From NCBI GenBank assembly GCA_017642695.1, contig JAEPQD010000001.1, positions 1,435,701 through 1,499,700 of the forward strand: DNA of 64,000 bases. Direction: 5' to 3'. The position numbers and the translations under genes are program-made. Origin of the DNA: Parvibaculum sp. GTDB taxonomy: Bacteria; Pseudomonadota; Alphaproteobacteria; Parvibaculales; Parvibaculaceae. Under the pieces are notes generated by a model. That model saw only the letters and a list, made by a program, of their open reading frames with translations. It was not told the DNA's origin and made no database searches. This document shows positions 46,445 to 55,386 of this stretch, one piece after another. Position 1 is the stretch's first letter. Each line of letters begins with the position of its first letter.

Positions 46445-46966
46445 ATGGCATCCGCAGCTGCGCCGGAGATCGAGGTCGGCGACATCACGAAAATGGAAGT
46501 GACGGCCATCGTGAACGCTGCGAATGAGAGGCTTGCGCCGGGCGGTGGGGTCTGTGGCGCGATCTTCCGCGCGGCGGGTGCTGGGCTCATCGACGAGTGT
46601 CAGGCCTATGACGGTTGCCCGACTGGCGAGGCACGTATCACCGGGGGCTACAACCTGCCCGCGGCGTGGATCATTCATGCCGTCGGCCCTGTCTGGCATG
46701 GCGGCGATGAGGGCGAGCCCGAACTGCTGGCAAACTGCTATCGCAATGCGCTGGCGCTCGCCGCTGAATACCGGATGGAATCGATCGCGTTCCCGGCGAT
46801 CTCGACGGGCATTTTCGGATATCCGCCGGAGGAAGCGGCGAAGGTGGCGGCCGCCGCCTGCCGCGAGCATGCGGCGGCGAACGAGTATCCGAAACGCATC
46901 CTGCTCGTTGCCTTCGACGAGGCGCAGGCGGAGCCGTTGCGGCGCGCGCTCGGGGACTGGGCCTAG
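46445..46966 (+). CDS. Macro domain protein (O-acetyl-ADP-ribose deacetylase, MacroD type)
   Basis: This is a 173-residue single macro domain. It has VEVGDIT-like start (EIEVGDITKMEVTAIVNAANERL in parts), the catalytic/ligand loop GGGVCGAIFRAAG, CPTGEARITGGYNLPAAWIIHAVGP and the phosphate loop AISTGIFGYPPEEAA. MacroD enzymes remove ADP-ribose from Glu/Asp and hydrolyse O-acetyl-ADP-ribose. The full set of motifs implies activity. It overlaps the 3' end of the convergent arfB gene by 4 nt. There is no sirtuin nearby. Confidence 0.92.
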   Translation: MASAAAPEIEVGDITKMEVTAIVNAANERLAPGGGVCGAIFRAAGAGLIDECQAYDGCPTGEARITGGYNLPAAWIIHAVGPVWHGGDEGEPELLANCYRNALALAAEYRMESIAFPAISTGIFGYPPEEAAKVAAAACREHAAANEYPKRILLVAFDEAQAEPLRRALGDWA

Positions 46967-47385
46967 TCGTCCTGCGGGCGGCGCGAGCGGAGCTTCTTGA
47001 TCGAGCCGCGCTTCACTTTTTCGTCGACACGCTTTTTCTTCGCCGAACGGCTCGGTTTCGTCGGCACGCGGAACTTCGGTTGATGTGCGGCTTCAGCGAT
47101 CATCTCCACGAGCCGCGCGACGGCGTCCTCGCGGTTCGCCTCCTGCGTGCGGAAGCGGTTCGCTGTGATGACGATGACGCCGTCCTTGGTGAGCTTCGAA
47201 CCGGCGATGCGCTCGAGCCGCTCGCGGATGCGCGCATTGAGGGAAGGGGAGTGCCGCGCGTCGAAGCGAAGCTGCGCGGCGGTCGAGACCTTGTTGACGT
47301 TCTGCCCGCCGGGACCACCCGCGCGAATGAAGCTGATCGAGATTTCACCGTCCTCGATTGCGAGCTTGTCCGTGACGGGGATCAT
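46963..47385 (-). CDS. arfB: Alternative ribosome-rescue factor ArfB (YaeJ/ICT1-like)
   Basis: ArfB is a codon-independent peptidyl-tRNA hydrolase that frees ribosomes stalled on non-stop messages. The 140-residue protein has the release-factor GGQ loop (RAGGPGGQNVNKVSTAAQLRF, read in parts) and the basic C-terminal tail (SAKKKRVDEKVKRGSIKKLRS) that probes the empty mRNA channel. It lacks any codon-recognition domain. It follows ubiD after a 4-bp gap. Its tail overlaps the convergent macro-domain gene. Confidence 0.94.
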   Translation of the reverse strand: MIPVTDKLAIEDGEISISFIRAGGPGGQNVNKVSTAAQLRFDARHSPSLNARIRERLERIAGSKLTKDGVIVITANRFRTQEANREDAVARLVEMIAEAAHQPKFRVPTKPSRSAKKKRVDEKVKRGSIKKLRSRRPQDD

Positions 47386-47389
47386 CGCC

Positions 47390-48931
47390 TTATTTCCAGA
47401 TCGGTTTGCCCGTGCCGGGAAGGCCGAGCTTCGACCATTTCTTCGTGACGGTGTCGATCACCTCGTCGGTCATGCGGATCTGGCGGCCCCATTCGCGCTT
47501 CGTTTCGGGCGGCCACTTGTTGGTGGCGTCGAGACCGATCTTGCCGCCGAGGCCGGACTCGGGGCTCGCGAAGTCGAGATAGTCGATCGGCGTGTTCTCG
47601 ATCAGCGTCACGTCGCGCACAGGGTCCATGCGCGTCGAGATCGCCCACATGACGTCCTTCCAGTCGCGCGCGTCGATGTCGTCGTCCACGACGATGACCC
47701 ATTTCGTGTACATGAACTGGCGCAGATAGGACCACGCACCCATCATCACGCGCTTGGCGTGGCCGGGATAAGCCTTCTTCATCGAGATGACGGCGATCCG
47801 GTAGGAGCAACCCTCGGGCGGCAGCCAGAAATCCGTGATCTCCGGAAACTGCTGCTGGAGGAGGGGAATGAAGACTTCGTTCAAGGCCTCGCCGAGCACG
47901 GAAGGCTCGTCCGGCGGGCGGCCTGTGAAGGTCGAGAGATAGATCGGGTCGCGCCGCATGGTGATTGCGGAGACGGTAAAGACCGGAAACTTCTCGACCG
48001 AGTTGTAGTAGCCCGTGTGGTCGCCGTAGGGACCCTCGTCCTCGTAGTCGTCGAGTGAGACATGGCCTTCGATGACGATCTCCGCCTGCGCCGGGACTTT
48101 CAGCGGTACGGTCTTGCAGTCGACGAGTTCGACCTTCTGGCCGCGGAGAAGTCCGGCGAACTGATATTCGCTGAGCGTGTCGGGCACCGGCGTGACGGCG
48201 GCGAGGATCGTGCCGGGGTCGGCGCCGATGACGCAGGCGGCGGGAAGCGGCTCGCGCTTCTCGTTCTTCCAGCGGGCGTGATGCTGCGCGCCGCCGCGAT
48301 GCGCGAGCCAGCGCATGATGGTCCTGTCCTTGCCCAGCACCTGCATCCGGTAGATGCCGAGATTGAAGTCGTCTTCCTTCACGCCCTTCGGGCCCTTGGT
48401 CACGACGAGCGGCCATGTGATGAGCGGCGCAGGTTCGCCCGGCCAGCAGGTCTGGACAGGCAGTTTCGTGAGATCGATGTCGCTGCCCCGGAGCACGACT
48501 TCCTGACACGGCGCGGACGAAACCGTCTTTGGCTTCATCGCCATGACGGTGCGGAGCAGCGGCAGCATGGAGACCGCTTCGCGAAAACCGCCCGGCGGCT
48601 CGGGCTGGCGGAGGAAAGCGAGCGCCTCGCCCACTTCGCGCAACTGCCTTGCGCGCGTCCGCTCCACCGCGCCACCGCCGGCGAAATTGGTGGTGACGCC
48701 CCGCGCGACCCGCTCCACCGTTCCGAAGAGGTTGACGAGGACGGGCATGGGGGAGGGCTCGCCATTCGCCATCACCGGCTTTTCGAAGAGAACGGCGGGT
48801 CCCCCTTCGGCGAGGAGACGGGTCTGAATCTCGGTCATCTCCAGAACGGTCGAAACGGGTTCCTTTACCCGGACGAGGTCGCCGGTGGCGTCGAGCTTGT
48901 CGAGAAAGTCGCGGAGCGAGGCATAGGACAT
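47390..48931 (-). CDS. ubiD: UbiD-family decarboxylase (3-octaprenyl-4-hydroxybenzoate carboxy-lyase)
   Basis: UbiD decarboxylates polyprenyl-4-hydroxybenzoate in ubiquinone synthesis using prenylated FMN. The 513-residue product shows [43 protein letters not shown], the prFMN/catalytic region [16 protein letters not shown] and [20 protein letters not shown] with DPVRDV. Length and motifs suit the E. coli-type UbiD rather than a phenol carboxylase. It sits 4 bp upstream of arfB. The prFMN-making ubiX is not in view. Confidence 0.95.
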   Translation of the reverse strand: MSYASLRDFLDKLDATGDLVRVKEPVSTVLEMTEIQTRLLAEGGPAVLFEKPVMANGEPSPMPVLVNLFGTVERVARGVTTNFAGGGAVERTRARQLREVGEALAFLRQPEPPGGFREAVSMLPLLRTVMAMKPKTVSSAPCQEVVLRGSDIDLTKLPVQTCWPGEPAPLITWPLVVTKGPKGVKEDDFNLGIYRMQVLGKDRTIMRWLAHRGGAQHHARWKNEKREPLPAACVIGADPGTILAAVTPVPDTLSEYQFAGLLRGQKVELVDCKTVPLKVPAQAEIVIEGHVSLDDYEDEGPYGDHTGYYNSVEKFPVFTVSAITMRRDPIYLSTFTGRPPDEPSVLGEALNEVFIPLLQQQFPEITDFWLPPEGCSYRIAVISMKKAYPGHAKRVMMGAWSYLRQFMYTKWVIVVDDDIDARDWKDVMWAISTRMDPVRDVTLIENTPIDYLDFASPESGLGGKIGLDATNKWPPETKREWGRQIRMTDEVIDTVTKKWSKLGLPGTGKPIWK

Positions 48932-49104
48932 TGAAACTTCCGGGAACCGTCAGGGGTTATGGCGTGTCGTGGCGGGCCGAGAATGCCGCAAAGCCCGCCT
49001 AAAGCCAAAGCGGATGGGCCCGGCCTCCGAAATAATGTGCCGAAATGGCAGGGTCCGTTAACAGGCTGCCAACCTTCCCCGCCTAATCTCGACCTGAACG
49101 AGTT

Positions 49105-49731
49105 ATGTGCAAGGGAGCCCCGGTCTTGAGCGCCGATGAGTGTGTGCAGCAGCAAAAACGCCGCAAGCGTATCTGGAGAAGCGGCGAGTTCGACGCCGAT
49201 CCCTTCAGTCTGCCGCAGCACGTCGCCGTGAAGGCGACGGGACCGGTCGAACGGGCATTCGGCTTCATCCGCTTCGCGACGGTCTATGCCGACGCCGTGA
49301 CGGCCTATGACAGCTCACCCCTTCTCGGCCGCTTTGAATGGTCGGAACCGATGTCAGCCTATGACGGCGTGGCGCTGCGCATCCTGCCCTGCGACCGGCA
49401 GGCGAAGAAAATCGTCGCCATCATCGAACTGAGTCACCGTGCGAACGAAGCCCGCAACCTTGTCGTCTATGCGGGCGAGGATGGCGTCGACGCCTCCGCG
49501 CGCTGGCGCGCCTGGGGCCGTGTGCTGAAACTGCCTTTGCTGATCGAGGATCGCGAGGGCACGCTTCATCCGGCCGAGCGTCGGCTCGGTGCGCTTCAGG
49601 TCTCGGATCCGCAGCCTCACGCCGGCGCGAACCCGCTTTCGGCGCGCCGCCCGCTTACCTTCGGCCAGTCGGGTCAGCCGCGCCTCTGGGCCCGCCGTTT
49701 GGTCGTCGGCGGCCGTCCGCTCGCCTACTGA
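49105..49731 (+). CDS. Hypothetical cytosolic protein (DUF6101-like)
   Basis: This is a 208-residue Arg-rich protein with no signal peptide or membrane segment. The central part reads FEWSEPMSAYDGVALRIL, KKIVAIIELSHRANEARNLVVY and RWRAWGRVLKLPLLIEDREGT. The RWRAWGRVLKLPLL stretch resembles a conserved alphaproteobacterial hypothetical family that I believe is DUF6101; I am not sure. Function is unknown. The ATG at 49105 has a weak ribosome site, while a TTG at 49126 sits behind AAGGGAG and may be the true start. It lies divergent from ubiD and ends next to the convergent enoyl-CoA hydratase gene. Confidence 0.65.
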   Translation: MCKGAPVLSADECVQQQKRRKRIWRSGEFDADPFSLPQHVAVKATGPVERAFGFIRFATVYADAVTAYDSSPLLGRFEWSEPMSAYDGVALRILPCDRQAKKIVAIIELSHRANEARNLVVYAGEDGVDASARWRAWGRVLKLPLLIEDREGTLHPAERRLGALQVSDPQPHAGANPLSARRPLTFGQSGQPRLWARRLVVGGRPLAY

Positions 49732-50520
49732 TCAGCCGAACTTCGAGAAGTCCGGCGTCCGCTTTTCGAAGAAGGCGCTGATTGCTTCCTTCACTTCGTC
49801 AGACCGCAGCTGGGATGCGAAGACGCGGCCTTCGGCTTCGCGCGCTTCGCCGACGCGCGGCCGGTCATTGTCCTTCAACAGGGCTTTCGTAGCGCGGACC
49901 GCGTTTGGCGCCTTGGCGGCCAGCGCCTTCGCGCGCTGGAGCGCCTCGACGGGCAATTCGTTGTCGGGGAAGACATCGGCAACGAGGCCGATCGCTTCTG
50001 CCTTCGCAGCGTCGATCTTCTTGCCGGTAAGGAAAAGATCCGCCGCCTTCTGGATGCCGATCTGACGCTGGAGCAGGAAGGTCGAGCCCGCTTCCGGCAC
50101 GAGGCCGAGATTGACGAAGGGCATCTGGAAGGTCGCGCTGGTGCCCGCATAGACGAGATCGCAATGGAGCAGCATGGTGACGCCGACGCCGACCGCGAGA
50201 CCGTTCACCGCGGCGACGACGGGCTTCTTCGCTTCGGCAAGGTTTTCGAGGAAGCGCGTCACATGCGGCTTCTCGGCGGGCTTCTCGTCCACCGGCGTCG
50301 CGCCCGCCTTGGCGAAATCGCCGAGATCGTTGCCCGCCGTGAAAGAGCCGCCGGTGCCCGTGTAGTAGGTGACGCGGATCTTCGGATCGGCATCCGCGAT
50401 CTCGATCGCATCCGCCAGCACCTTGTACATCTCGGCCGTCAGCGCGTTCTTCTTGTCCGGGCGGTTGATGGTGACGATCTGGACGCCGTCTTCGACGGTC
50501 ACGAGCACATGGTCGGTCAT
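49732..50520 (-). CDS. Enoyl-CoA hydratase/isomerase family protein
   Basis: This is a 262-residue crotonase-fold enzyme. Its motifs are VTINRPDKKNALTAEMY, the oxyanion-hole loop GSFTAGNDLGDF, AVNGLAVGVGVTMLLHCDLVYAG and LGLVPEAGSTFLL, where Glu occupies one of the two catalytic positions. The other acidic residue of true hydratases is less clear (NDLGDF), so it may be an isomerase or a PaaB/PaaG-like enzyme. It should act on CoA esters in beta-oxidation. The ATG at 50520 was chosen inside a slightly longer frame. Confidence 0.88.
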   Translation of the reverse strand: MTDHVLVTVEDGVQIVTINRPDKKNALTAEMYKVLADAIEIADADPKIRVTYYTGTGGSFTAGNDLGDFAKAGATPVDEKPAEKPHVTRFLENLAEAKKPVVAAVNGLAVGVGVTMLLHCDLVYAGTSATFQMPFVNLGLVPEAGSTFLLQRQIGIQKAADLFLTGKKIDAAKAEAIGLVADVFPDNELPVEALQRAKALAAKAPNAVRATKALLKDNDRPRVGEAREAEGRVFASQLRSDEVKEAISAFFEKRTPDFSKFG

Positions 50521-50660
50521 CTCTTGTCCTCCGGCAGGCGGGGTAAGCTGTGGCAATCAGTTCTGTTTTGGAATTAGCACCTGCCGGAGCGGCAGGGAAT
50601 GGCAAAACCCCGCAAGGCGGTGTGCGTGGAATGGACCATCGTTGAAGGATTCTGAACAGC

Positions 50661-51323
50661 TCAGCCGGGAAGAACGCGCCAGACGCTCGTGTTGCGAACG
50701 TCCGTGTCTTCGAGTTCGCGGGTGGTCATCACCGCGTAGGAGACGAGTTTTTCGAGGCCGGTCTTGGGCAGATAGGTGCGGCCCGGATCGCCGATCAGCA
50801 CCTCGACGCCTTCGCTCGCGAGGCGGCGGAGCCAGGTCTCGATGCGTTCGGCAAGCGGGCGCTCGTAGCACATGTCGCCGACGAGAACGACGTCCCAGCC
50901 GCGATTGCCGACGCCGACGAGGTCCTCGGCCGTCGCCGTAATCTCGACGCCGTTCGACTGTGTATTCAGTTCGATGGAGGCGACGGCGAAGGGATCGATA
51001 TCGGCTGCGAGAACGGAAAGGGCGCCCGCCTTCATCGCCGCGATGCCGATGAGGCCCGATCCCGAACCGAAATCGAGCACGCGCTTGCCCGCGACAATCT
51101 CGGGATTATCGAGGACGTGGCGCGACAGCGCCTGCCCGCCCGCCCAGGCGAAGGCCCAGAAGGGCGGCGGCAGGCCCGACTTCTCGAGTTCTTCCTCCGT
51201 CATCTGCCAGATCGGCACGATTTCGGTCGCAAGATGGAGGCTGATTTCGGGAACGAGCGGGGGCTGGTGAAGGGCGGTATTGCCGCGGATGAAGGCAGCA
51301 GGGTCGCGTGCGGGCGAGGTCAT
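50661..51323 (-). CDS. METTL20/ETFBKMT-like protein lysine methyltransferase
   Basis: This is a 220-residue SAM-dependent methyltransferase. It has motif I VLDFGSGSGLIGIAA, the acidic motif LAADIDPFAVASIELN and the post-motif DMCYERPLAERIE (the D-x-x-Y pattern of the METTL20 branch). Members in bacteria and mitochondria methylate lysines of the electron-transfer flavoprotein beta subunit near its recognition loop. It overlaps ribF by 4 nt (ATGA), linking it to flavin cofactor supply; acyl-CoA dehydrogenases, the ETF partners, are abundant in this window. Activity on ETF-beta is inferred from family. Confidence 0.8.
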   Translation of the reverse strand: MTSPARDPAAFIRGNTALHQPPLVPEISLHLATEIVPIWQMTEEELEKSGLPPPFWAFAWAGGQALSRHVLDNPEIVAGKRVLDFGSGSGLIGIAAMKAGALSVLAADIDPFAVASIELNTQSNGVEITATAEDLVGVGNRGWDVVLVGDMCYERPLAERIETWLRRLASEGVEVLIGDPGRTYLPKTGLEKLVSYAVMTTRELEDTDVRNTSVWRVLPG

Positions 51324-52270
51324 GAACCGTCTTGAAGTGCGGCGAGGACGTCGCGCGCCTTCGCGCCGTCCTTCGCGATCTGCGCCTTGAGGCTGTCGAG
51401 CCCGTCGAATTTCTGTTCGGGCCGGAGGTATTCGATGAAGGACACGGCGGCGTGTGCGCCGTAGATGTCGCCCTCGAAATCGAAGATGTGCACTTCGAGG
51501 ACGACGTCTTCCTTGTCGAAGGTGGGGCGTCTGCCGACATTCGCGACACCGTCGTAGACACCCTTGTGCGGCCCATCCTCGATCTCGATCTTCACGGCAT
51601 AGACGCCGAGCGCGGGTTCGACATGATCTTCCAGTGAGAAGTTCGCGGTCGGGAAGCCGATGGTGCGGCCGCGGCGGTCGCCGCCCTGCACGTGCGTTTC
51701 GACGGTCCACCAGTGGCCAAGCAGTTTCGCCGCGCCGCGCGGATCGCCATTGGCGAGCAGCTCGCGAATGCGGGTCGAGGAATAGGTCACGCCGCCCTCC
51801 TTCACCTCTTCGACGACCGAGACGCCGAAGCCTTCCATCTCGCCCATATAGGAAAGCGCCGCCGCGTCGCCGCCGCGCCCCTTGCCGAAGCGGAAATCAT
51901 AGCCCGCGACGACGTGGACCGCATGAAGACCGTTCACCAGTACATCGAGCACGAATTCCGGCGCGAGCTTCTTCGACATGTGACTGTCGAAGGGCAGGGC
52001 CGCGAGCACATCGACCCCGATCCGCTCGAGGAGCCGCGCCTTGGCCCGGAAGGGCGTCAGCCGGAAAAAGGGTCTGTCGGGAAAGAAGAACTGCTGCGGA
52101 TGCGGCTCGAAGACGAGAACGCCGAGCGGTACGCCCATCTCCGCCGCGATGTCCGCCGCCCGCCCGATCACCTGACGATGACCGAGATGCACGCCGTCGA
52201 AATTGCCGAGCGCATAGACCGCGCCCCGGAGGCCCGGCGGTATGTGCTCGTAATGACGGATGATCTGCAT
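51320..52270 (-). CDS. ribF: Bifunctional riboflavin kinase/FAD synthetase
   Basis: RibF converts riboflavin to FMN and then FAD. The 316-residue protein has an N-terminal nucleotidyltransferase domain (LGNFDGVHLGHRQVI, VLVFEPHPQQFF, STRIRELLANGD) and a C-terminal riboflavin kinase domain (GRTIGFPTANFSLEDH, GVYAVKIEI, DGVANVGRRPTF, LEVHIFDFEGDIYG). Both halves look complete. The ATG at 52270 is followed by the family's short leader. It overlaps the ETF-beta methyltransferase gene by 4 nt, and the pair is probably coexpressed. No FMN riboswitch is seen upstream. Confidence 0.95.
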   Translation of the reverse strand: MQIIRHYEHIPPGLRGAVYALGNFDGVHLGHRQVIGRAADIAAEMGVPLGVLVFEPHPQQFFFPDRPFFRLTPFRAKARLLERIGVDVLAALPFDSHMSKKLAPEFVLDVLVNGLHAVHVVAGYDFRFGKGRGGDAAALSYMGEMEGFGVSVVEEVKEGGVTYSSTRIRELLANGDPRGAAKLLGHWWTVETHVQGGDRRGRTIGFPTANFSLEDHVEPALGVYAVKIEIEDGPHKGVYDGVANVGRRPTFDKEDVVLEVHIFDFEGDIYGAHAAVSFIEYLRPEQKFDGLDSLKAQIAKDGAKARDVLAALQDGS

Positions 52271-52381
52271 CTTCGGGGCGGAGGCTCCGGGTGGCGGGTT
52301 CGGCCAAGGTCATGGCGGATCGGCCCCCCAGCGTCAAGTATGGGGGAAAATGGGGAGAGACCCCCGGCGTTTCCAGACGTG

Positions 52382-53239
52382 TTACCAGACGAGACGGGGC
52401 ATGGCGCCGACCGCCCGGACGCCCGCGCGTTCGAGGACGTGGGTCACGCGGTCTTCTTCCGGCTTTTCGGCTGAGGTCCCGCAATCGGCGGCGGCGATTC
52501 CGCCGGTGATGAAGAGCGCATCGAGCCCCGCATCGTTCGCGCCCTTGATGTCGGTCAGCGGGCCATCGCCGACACCGAGTATACGGGCATCGGGGATCGG
52601 CGCGCCTGCGAAGCCCGCGATCTTCCGCCGCGCGATGCCGTAGACCGGCCCATGCGGCTTGCCGAAATAGAGGGTCTTGCCGCCGAGTTCGCCATAGAGC
52701 TTCGCGAGCGCCCCCGCGCAATAGATGTGGCGGTCGCCCCGCTCCACCACGATGTCCGGATTGGCGCAGATAAGCGGGAGACGCCGCGCGGTCAGGTGGC
52801 CGAACTGCTCGCGATAATCTTCCGGTCCCTCGACCTCGTCGTCGAACGGCCCGGTAACGAGAATGAACTCGGCGTCCTTTTCCTCGACGCGCGCAACGCC
52901 GGTGTCCTCGAAGAGCGGCAGGTCGCGCTCCGGCCCGATGTGGTAGCAGCGCGTACCGAACTCGTGCGAGGCGAGGCAATCCTTCGTTGCGTCACCCGAG
53001 GTGAGGATGCCGTCATAGACGTCTTCGGGAATGCCCATCTGGCGGAACATGACCGGCAGCGCACCGGAAGGCCGCGGCGCGTTGGAAAGGAGCAGCACAT
53101 GACCGCCCTTTGCACGGAAGCGCCCGAGCGCGTCCGCGACCCCGGGATAGGCCGTCCGTCCATTATGCAGTACGCCCCAGACATCGCAGAGCAGCGCGTC
53201 GTAGTCGTCGGCGATGGCGGAGAGTCCGGAGATCAGCAT
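52382..53239 (-). CDS. HAD-superfamily hydrolase (class IIA, TIGR01459-like)
   Basis: This is a 285-residue phosphatase-fold protein. Motif I is LLCDVWGVLHNG (nucleophile Asp at about 19; second Asp replaced by Trp-Gly), followed by YPGVADAL, motif II LLLSNAPRP, FGKPHGPVYG and motif III/IV GVGDGPLTDIKGAN. It is the NagD/PGP-like class IIA group, close to the alphaproteobacterial TIGR01459 family of unknown substrate. The missing second acidic residue of motif I (DxW rather than DxD) is usual in this set. It lies between ribF and rsmD. Confidence 0.87.
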   Translation of the reverse strand: MLISGLSAIADDYDALLCDVWGVLHNGRTAYPGVADALGRFRAKGGHVLLLSNAPRPSGALPVMFRQMGIPEDVYDGILTSGDATKDCLASHEFGTRCYHIGPERDLPLFEDTGVARVEEKDAEFILVTGPFDDEVEGPEDYREQFGHLTARRLPLICANPDIVVERGDRHIYCAGALAKLYGELGGKTLYFGKPHGPVYGIARRKIAGFAGAPIPDARILGVGDGPLTDIKGANDAGLDALFITGGIAAADCGTSAEKPEEDRVTHVLERAGVRAVGAMPRLVW

Positions 53240-53246
53240 TTCTCGT

Positions 53247-53813
53247 CTACTCTGGCTTCATGAAAATGATTTCGGTATCGCGATAGCGCCGCCGGTCGAG
53301 TTCGGCAAAGCCTTCCGGCGCTTCGAAATCGGCCATCGCGGTTTCCTCGACAAGGCAGAGAGCCCCCGGCTCGAGCCAGCCGCCCTCGCGCGCGGAAAGA
53401 AGCGCCGCCCCGCCGAAGCCCTTGCCATAGGGCGGGTCGGCGAAGACGAGCGAGAAGGCGGGTCCGACGCTGCCGGGGCGTGGCCCGAGCTTCGTTGCGT
53501 CACGCTTGTAGATTTTCGCCTTGCCGTTGAGGCCGAGCGTTTCGAGATTTTCGCGAATGGCGGCGCGGCTTTCCGCGTGATCGTCAACGAAGAGCGCGAA
53601 GGACGCGCCACGCGAAATCGCCTCGAGTCCAAGCGCGCCGGAGCCCGCGAAAAGGTCGAGCACGCGCGCGTCTTCGAGATCGAAGTCGCCGAAATCCGCA
53701 TGGGCGAGAATGTTGAAAAGGGCTTCGCGCGTGCGGTCGCTCGTCGGCCGCACGATGTCGCCTCGCGGCGCCGCGATGGGCCGGCCCCTAAGAGCGCCGC
53801 CGACGATCCGCAT
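53247..53813 (-). CDS. rsmD: 16S rRNA (guanine(966)-N2)-methyltransferase
   Basis: RsmD methylates G966 of 16S rRNA in the small-subunit P site. The 188-residue protein begins MRIVGGALRGRPIAAP and has RPTSDRTREALFNIL, motif I VLDLFAGSGALGLEAISRGA and the N-methylase motif FADPPYGKGF (DPPY). The ATG at 53813 was preferred because the family starts with this MRI-x-G-G stretch. It overlaps the preceding pseudouridine synthase gene by 26 nt, so both RNA-modifying enzymes are cotranscribed. Confidence 0.94.
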   Translation of the reverse strand: MRIVGGALRGRPIAAPRGDIVRPTSDRTREALFNILAHADFGDFDLEDARVLDLFAGSGALGLEAISRGASFALFVDDHAESRAAIRENLETLGLNGKAKIYKRDATKLGPRPGSVGPAFSLVFADPPYGKGFGGAALLSAREGGWLEPGALCLVEETAMADFEAPEGFAELDRRRYRDTEIIFMKPE

Positions 53814-54714
53814 GGGACGCCTTTCCTCGTTTGCCCTTGTCGGGCGAGCCCGCACGGTGAGGTCGTGGCGCTCTGGCTTTTGGTTTCGGGTCCTCCGGCT
53901 TCGCCGCCCTGGGCTTTTCCGTGCGACGGGGGGAGGGCGCGTCCTTCTTCTGCTCGAACTGTGCCGCGTGGCCTCCGAGCTGGTCCATCAGCACACGGTT
54001 CGGTACCTGCTTCACATCGCCCGGTTGCAGGTCGCCGATCTGGAACGGGCCGAAGGAAAGACGGATCAGACGATTGACCCGGAGACCGAGAGCGCCGAGC
54101 ACGCGCTTCACTTCGCGGTTCTTGCCTTCCTTGAGACCGAGCGTCAGCCAGACATTGGAGCCTTGCACCTTGTCGAGCGTCGCGTCGATCGCGCCGTAAC
54201 GCACGCCTTCAACCGTGATGCCTTTCTGCAGCCTGTCGAGATCCGTCTGGGTAACGGCCCCGAAGGCGCGTACGCGATAACGCCGCGTCCAGCCGGTGGA
54301 AGGAAGCTCGAGCAGGCGCGCAAGCTCGCCGTCATTGGTGAGCAGGAGCAGACCTTCCGTATTGACGTCGAGCCGGCCAACGGAGACGACACGCGGCATG
54401 TCCGGCGGCAGCTTCTGGAAAACGGTCGTCCGGCCTTCGGGGTCGCGCGCGGTCGTGACGAGGCCGGCTTCCTTGTAGTAGCGCCAGAGCCGCGCGGGCT
54501 CCTGGGCGGGCAGCTCCTTGCCGTCGACAATGATGCTTTCGCGGCCGGTAACGTTGAGCGCGGGGCTTGTCAGCACCTTGCCATCGACCGTTACCCGGCC
54601 GTCGGCAATGAGTTTTTCGGCCTCGCGGCGCGAGCAGATGCCGGCGCGAGCGATCACTTTCGCGATGCGTTCGCCTTCGGGGGGAGACGGGGGGCTCTGG
54701 GGACTGGGGGTCAT
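53788..54714 (-). CDS. rluB: rRNA pseudouridine synthase, RluB/RsuA family
   Basis: This is a 308-residue enzyme that isomerises uridine in rRNA (RluB acts on 23S U2605). It has an N-terminal S4 RNA-binding domain (ERIAKVIARAGICSRREAEKLIADG in parts), then LWRYYKEAGLVTT, the catalytic VSVGRLDVNTEGLLLLTNDG (Asp in GRLD) and GKNREVKRVLGALG. The C-terminus is a long Lys/Arg/Pro-rich tail, which is usual in this family in alphaproteobacteria. RsuA versus RluB cannot be settled, though the tail favours RluB. It overlaps rsmD by 26 nt. It is divergent from tadA. Confidence 0.9.
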   Translation of the reverse strand: MTPSPQSPPSPPEGERIAKVIARAGICSRREAEKLIADGRVTVDGKVLTSPALNVTGRESIIVDGKELPAQEPARLWRYYKEAGLVTTARDPEGRTTVFQKLPPDMPRVVSVGRLDVNTEGLLLLTNDGELARLLELPSTGWTRRYRVRAFGAVTQTDLDRLQKGITVEGVRYGAIDATLDKVQGSNVWLTLGLKEGKNREVKRVLGALGLRVNRLIRLSFGPFQIGDLQPGDVKQVPNRVLMDQLGGHAAQFEQKKDAPSPRRTEKPRAAKPEDPKPKARAPRPHRAGSPDKGKRGKASHADRRRRS

Positions 54715-54791
54715 GGGCTCTCTTTAGCAGGCCCCCCGCCCAACCGGAAGCTGCGCTTGCCAAGACTGCGGGCAAGCGGCAGGGTCCGGTC

Positions 54792-55262
54792 ATGACAGCC
54801 GGGCCCGAGACATCAACAATGCGTCCCATGGATATGGCGCTCGCCGAAGCCGAGGCGGCGGCAAAGCGCGGCGAGGTGCCCGTGGGCGCGGTAATCGTGG
54901 ATGGGGCGGGGCATGTCGTCGCACGGGCCGGCAACCGCACGCTCGAACTAAAGGACCCAACGGCTCACGCGGAGCTCCTTGCGATCCGCGAGGCCTGCCG
55001 GGTGCTCGGCAGCGAGCGGCTCACGGGCTACGACCTCCATGTCACGCTCGAACCTTGCCCCATGTGCGCGGGCGCGATTTCCTTCGCTCGATTGAGAAGG
55101 CTCTATTACGGCGCGGCGGACGAGAAGGGCGGCGGCGTGGACCACGGCCCCCGCATCTTTTCGCATGCCACCTGCCACCACCGGCCGGAGGTCTATGGTG
55201 GCATCGGCGAGACGCGCTCGGCAGCGCTTCTGCGCGATTTTTTCGCACTGCGGCGCGACTGA
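54792..55262 (+). CDS. tadA: tRNA-adenosine deaminase/nucleoside deaminase family
   Basis: TadA converts the wobble adenosine of tRNA-Arg(ACG) to inosine. The 156-residue zinc enzyme has GEVPVGAVIVDG, the zinc/catalytic HAE (TAHAELLAIREA), VTLEPCPMCAGAI (P-C-x-x-C) and YGAADEKGGGVDHGPRIF. These match TadA; the family also includes guanine and cytosine deaminases, so the name is probable. AGGG lies eight bases upstream of the ATG at 54792, though ATG codons at 54819 and 54828 are possible starts. It stands divergent from rluB and precedes an acyl-CoA dehydrogenase gene. Confidence 0.9.
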   Translation: MTAGPETSTMRPMDMALAEAEAAAKRGEVPVGAVIVDGAGHVVARAGNRTLELKDPTAHAELLAIREACRVLGSERLTGYDLHVTLEPCPMCAGAISFARLRRLYYGAADEKGGGVDHGPRIFSHATCHHRPEVYGGIGETRSAALLRDFFALRRD

Positions 55263-55386
55263 GCGCGCCATTTGGCCCCACGCCTTTCTGCGTGATTTGG
55301 CCCGGTCAACCCGTTAGAGTGCCGCCATTCGCCATTGAGAAGAGGGCCGAGGTCCTCAACCACAAGAAATACGAAGGGGAGTTCCT

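Noticed and set aside
55270..55303. Two ATTTGGCCC direct repeats flanking a small hairpin before the acyl-CoA dehydrogenase gene
   Set aside because: They are short, occur once, and could be chance; there was too little to support a named feature.
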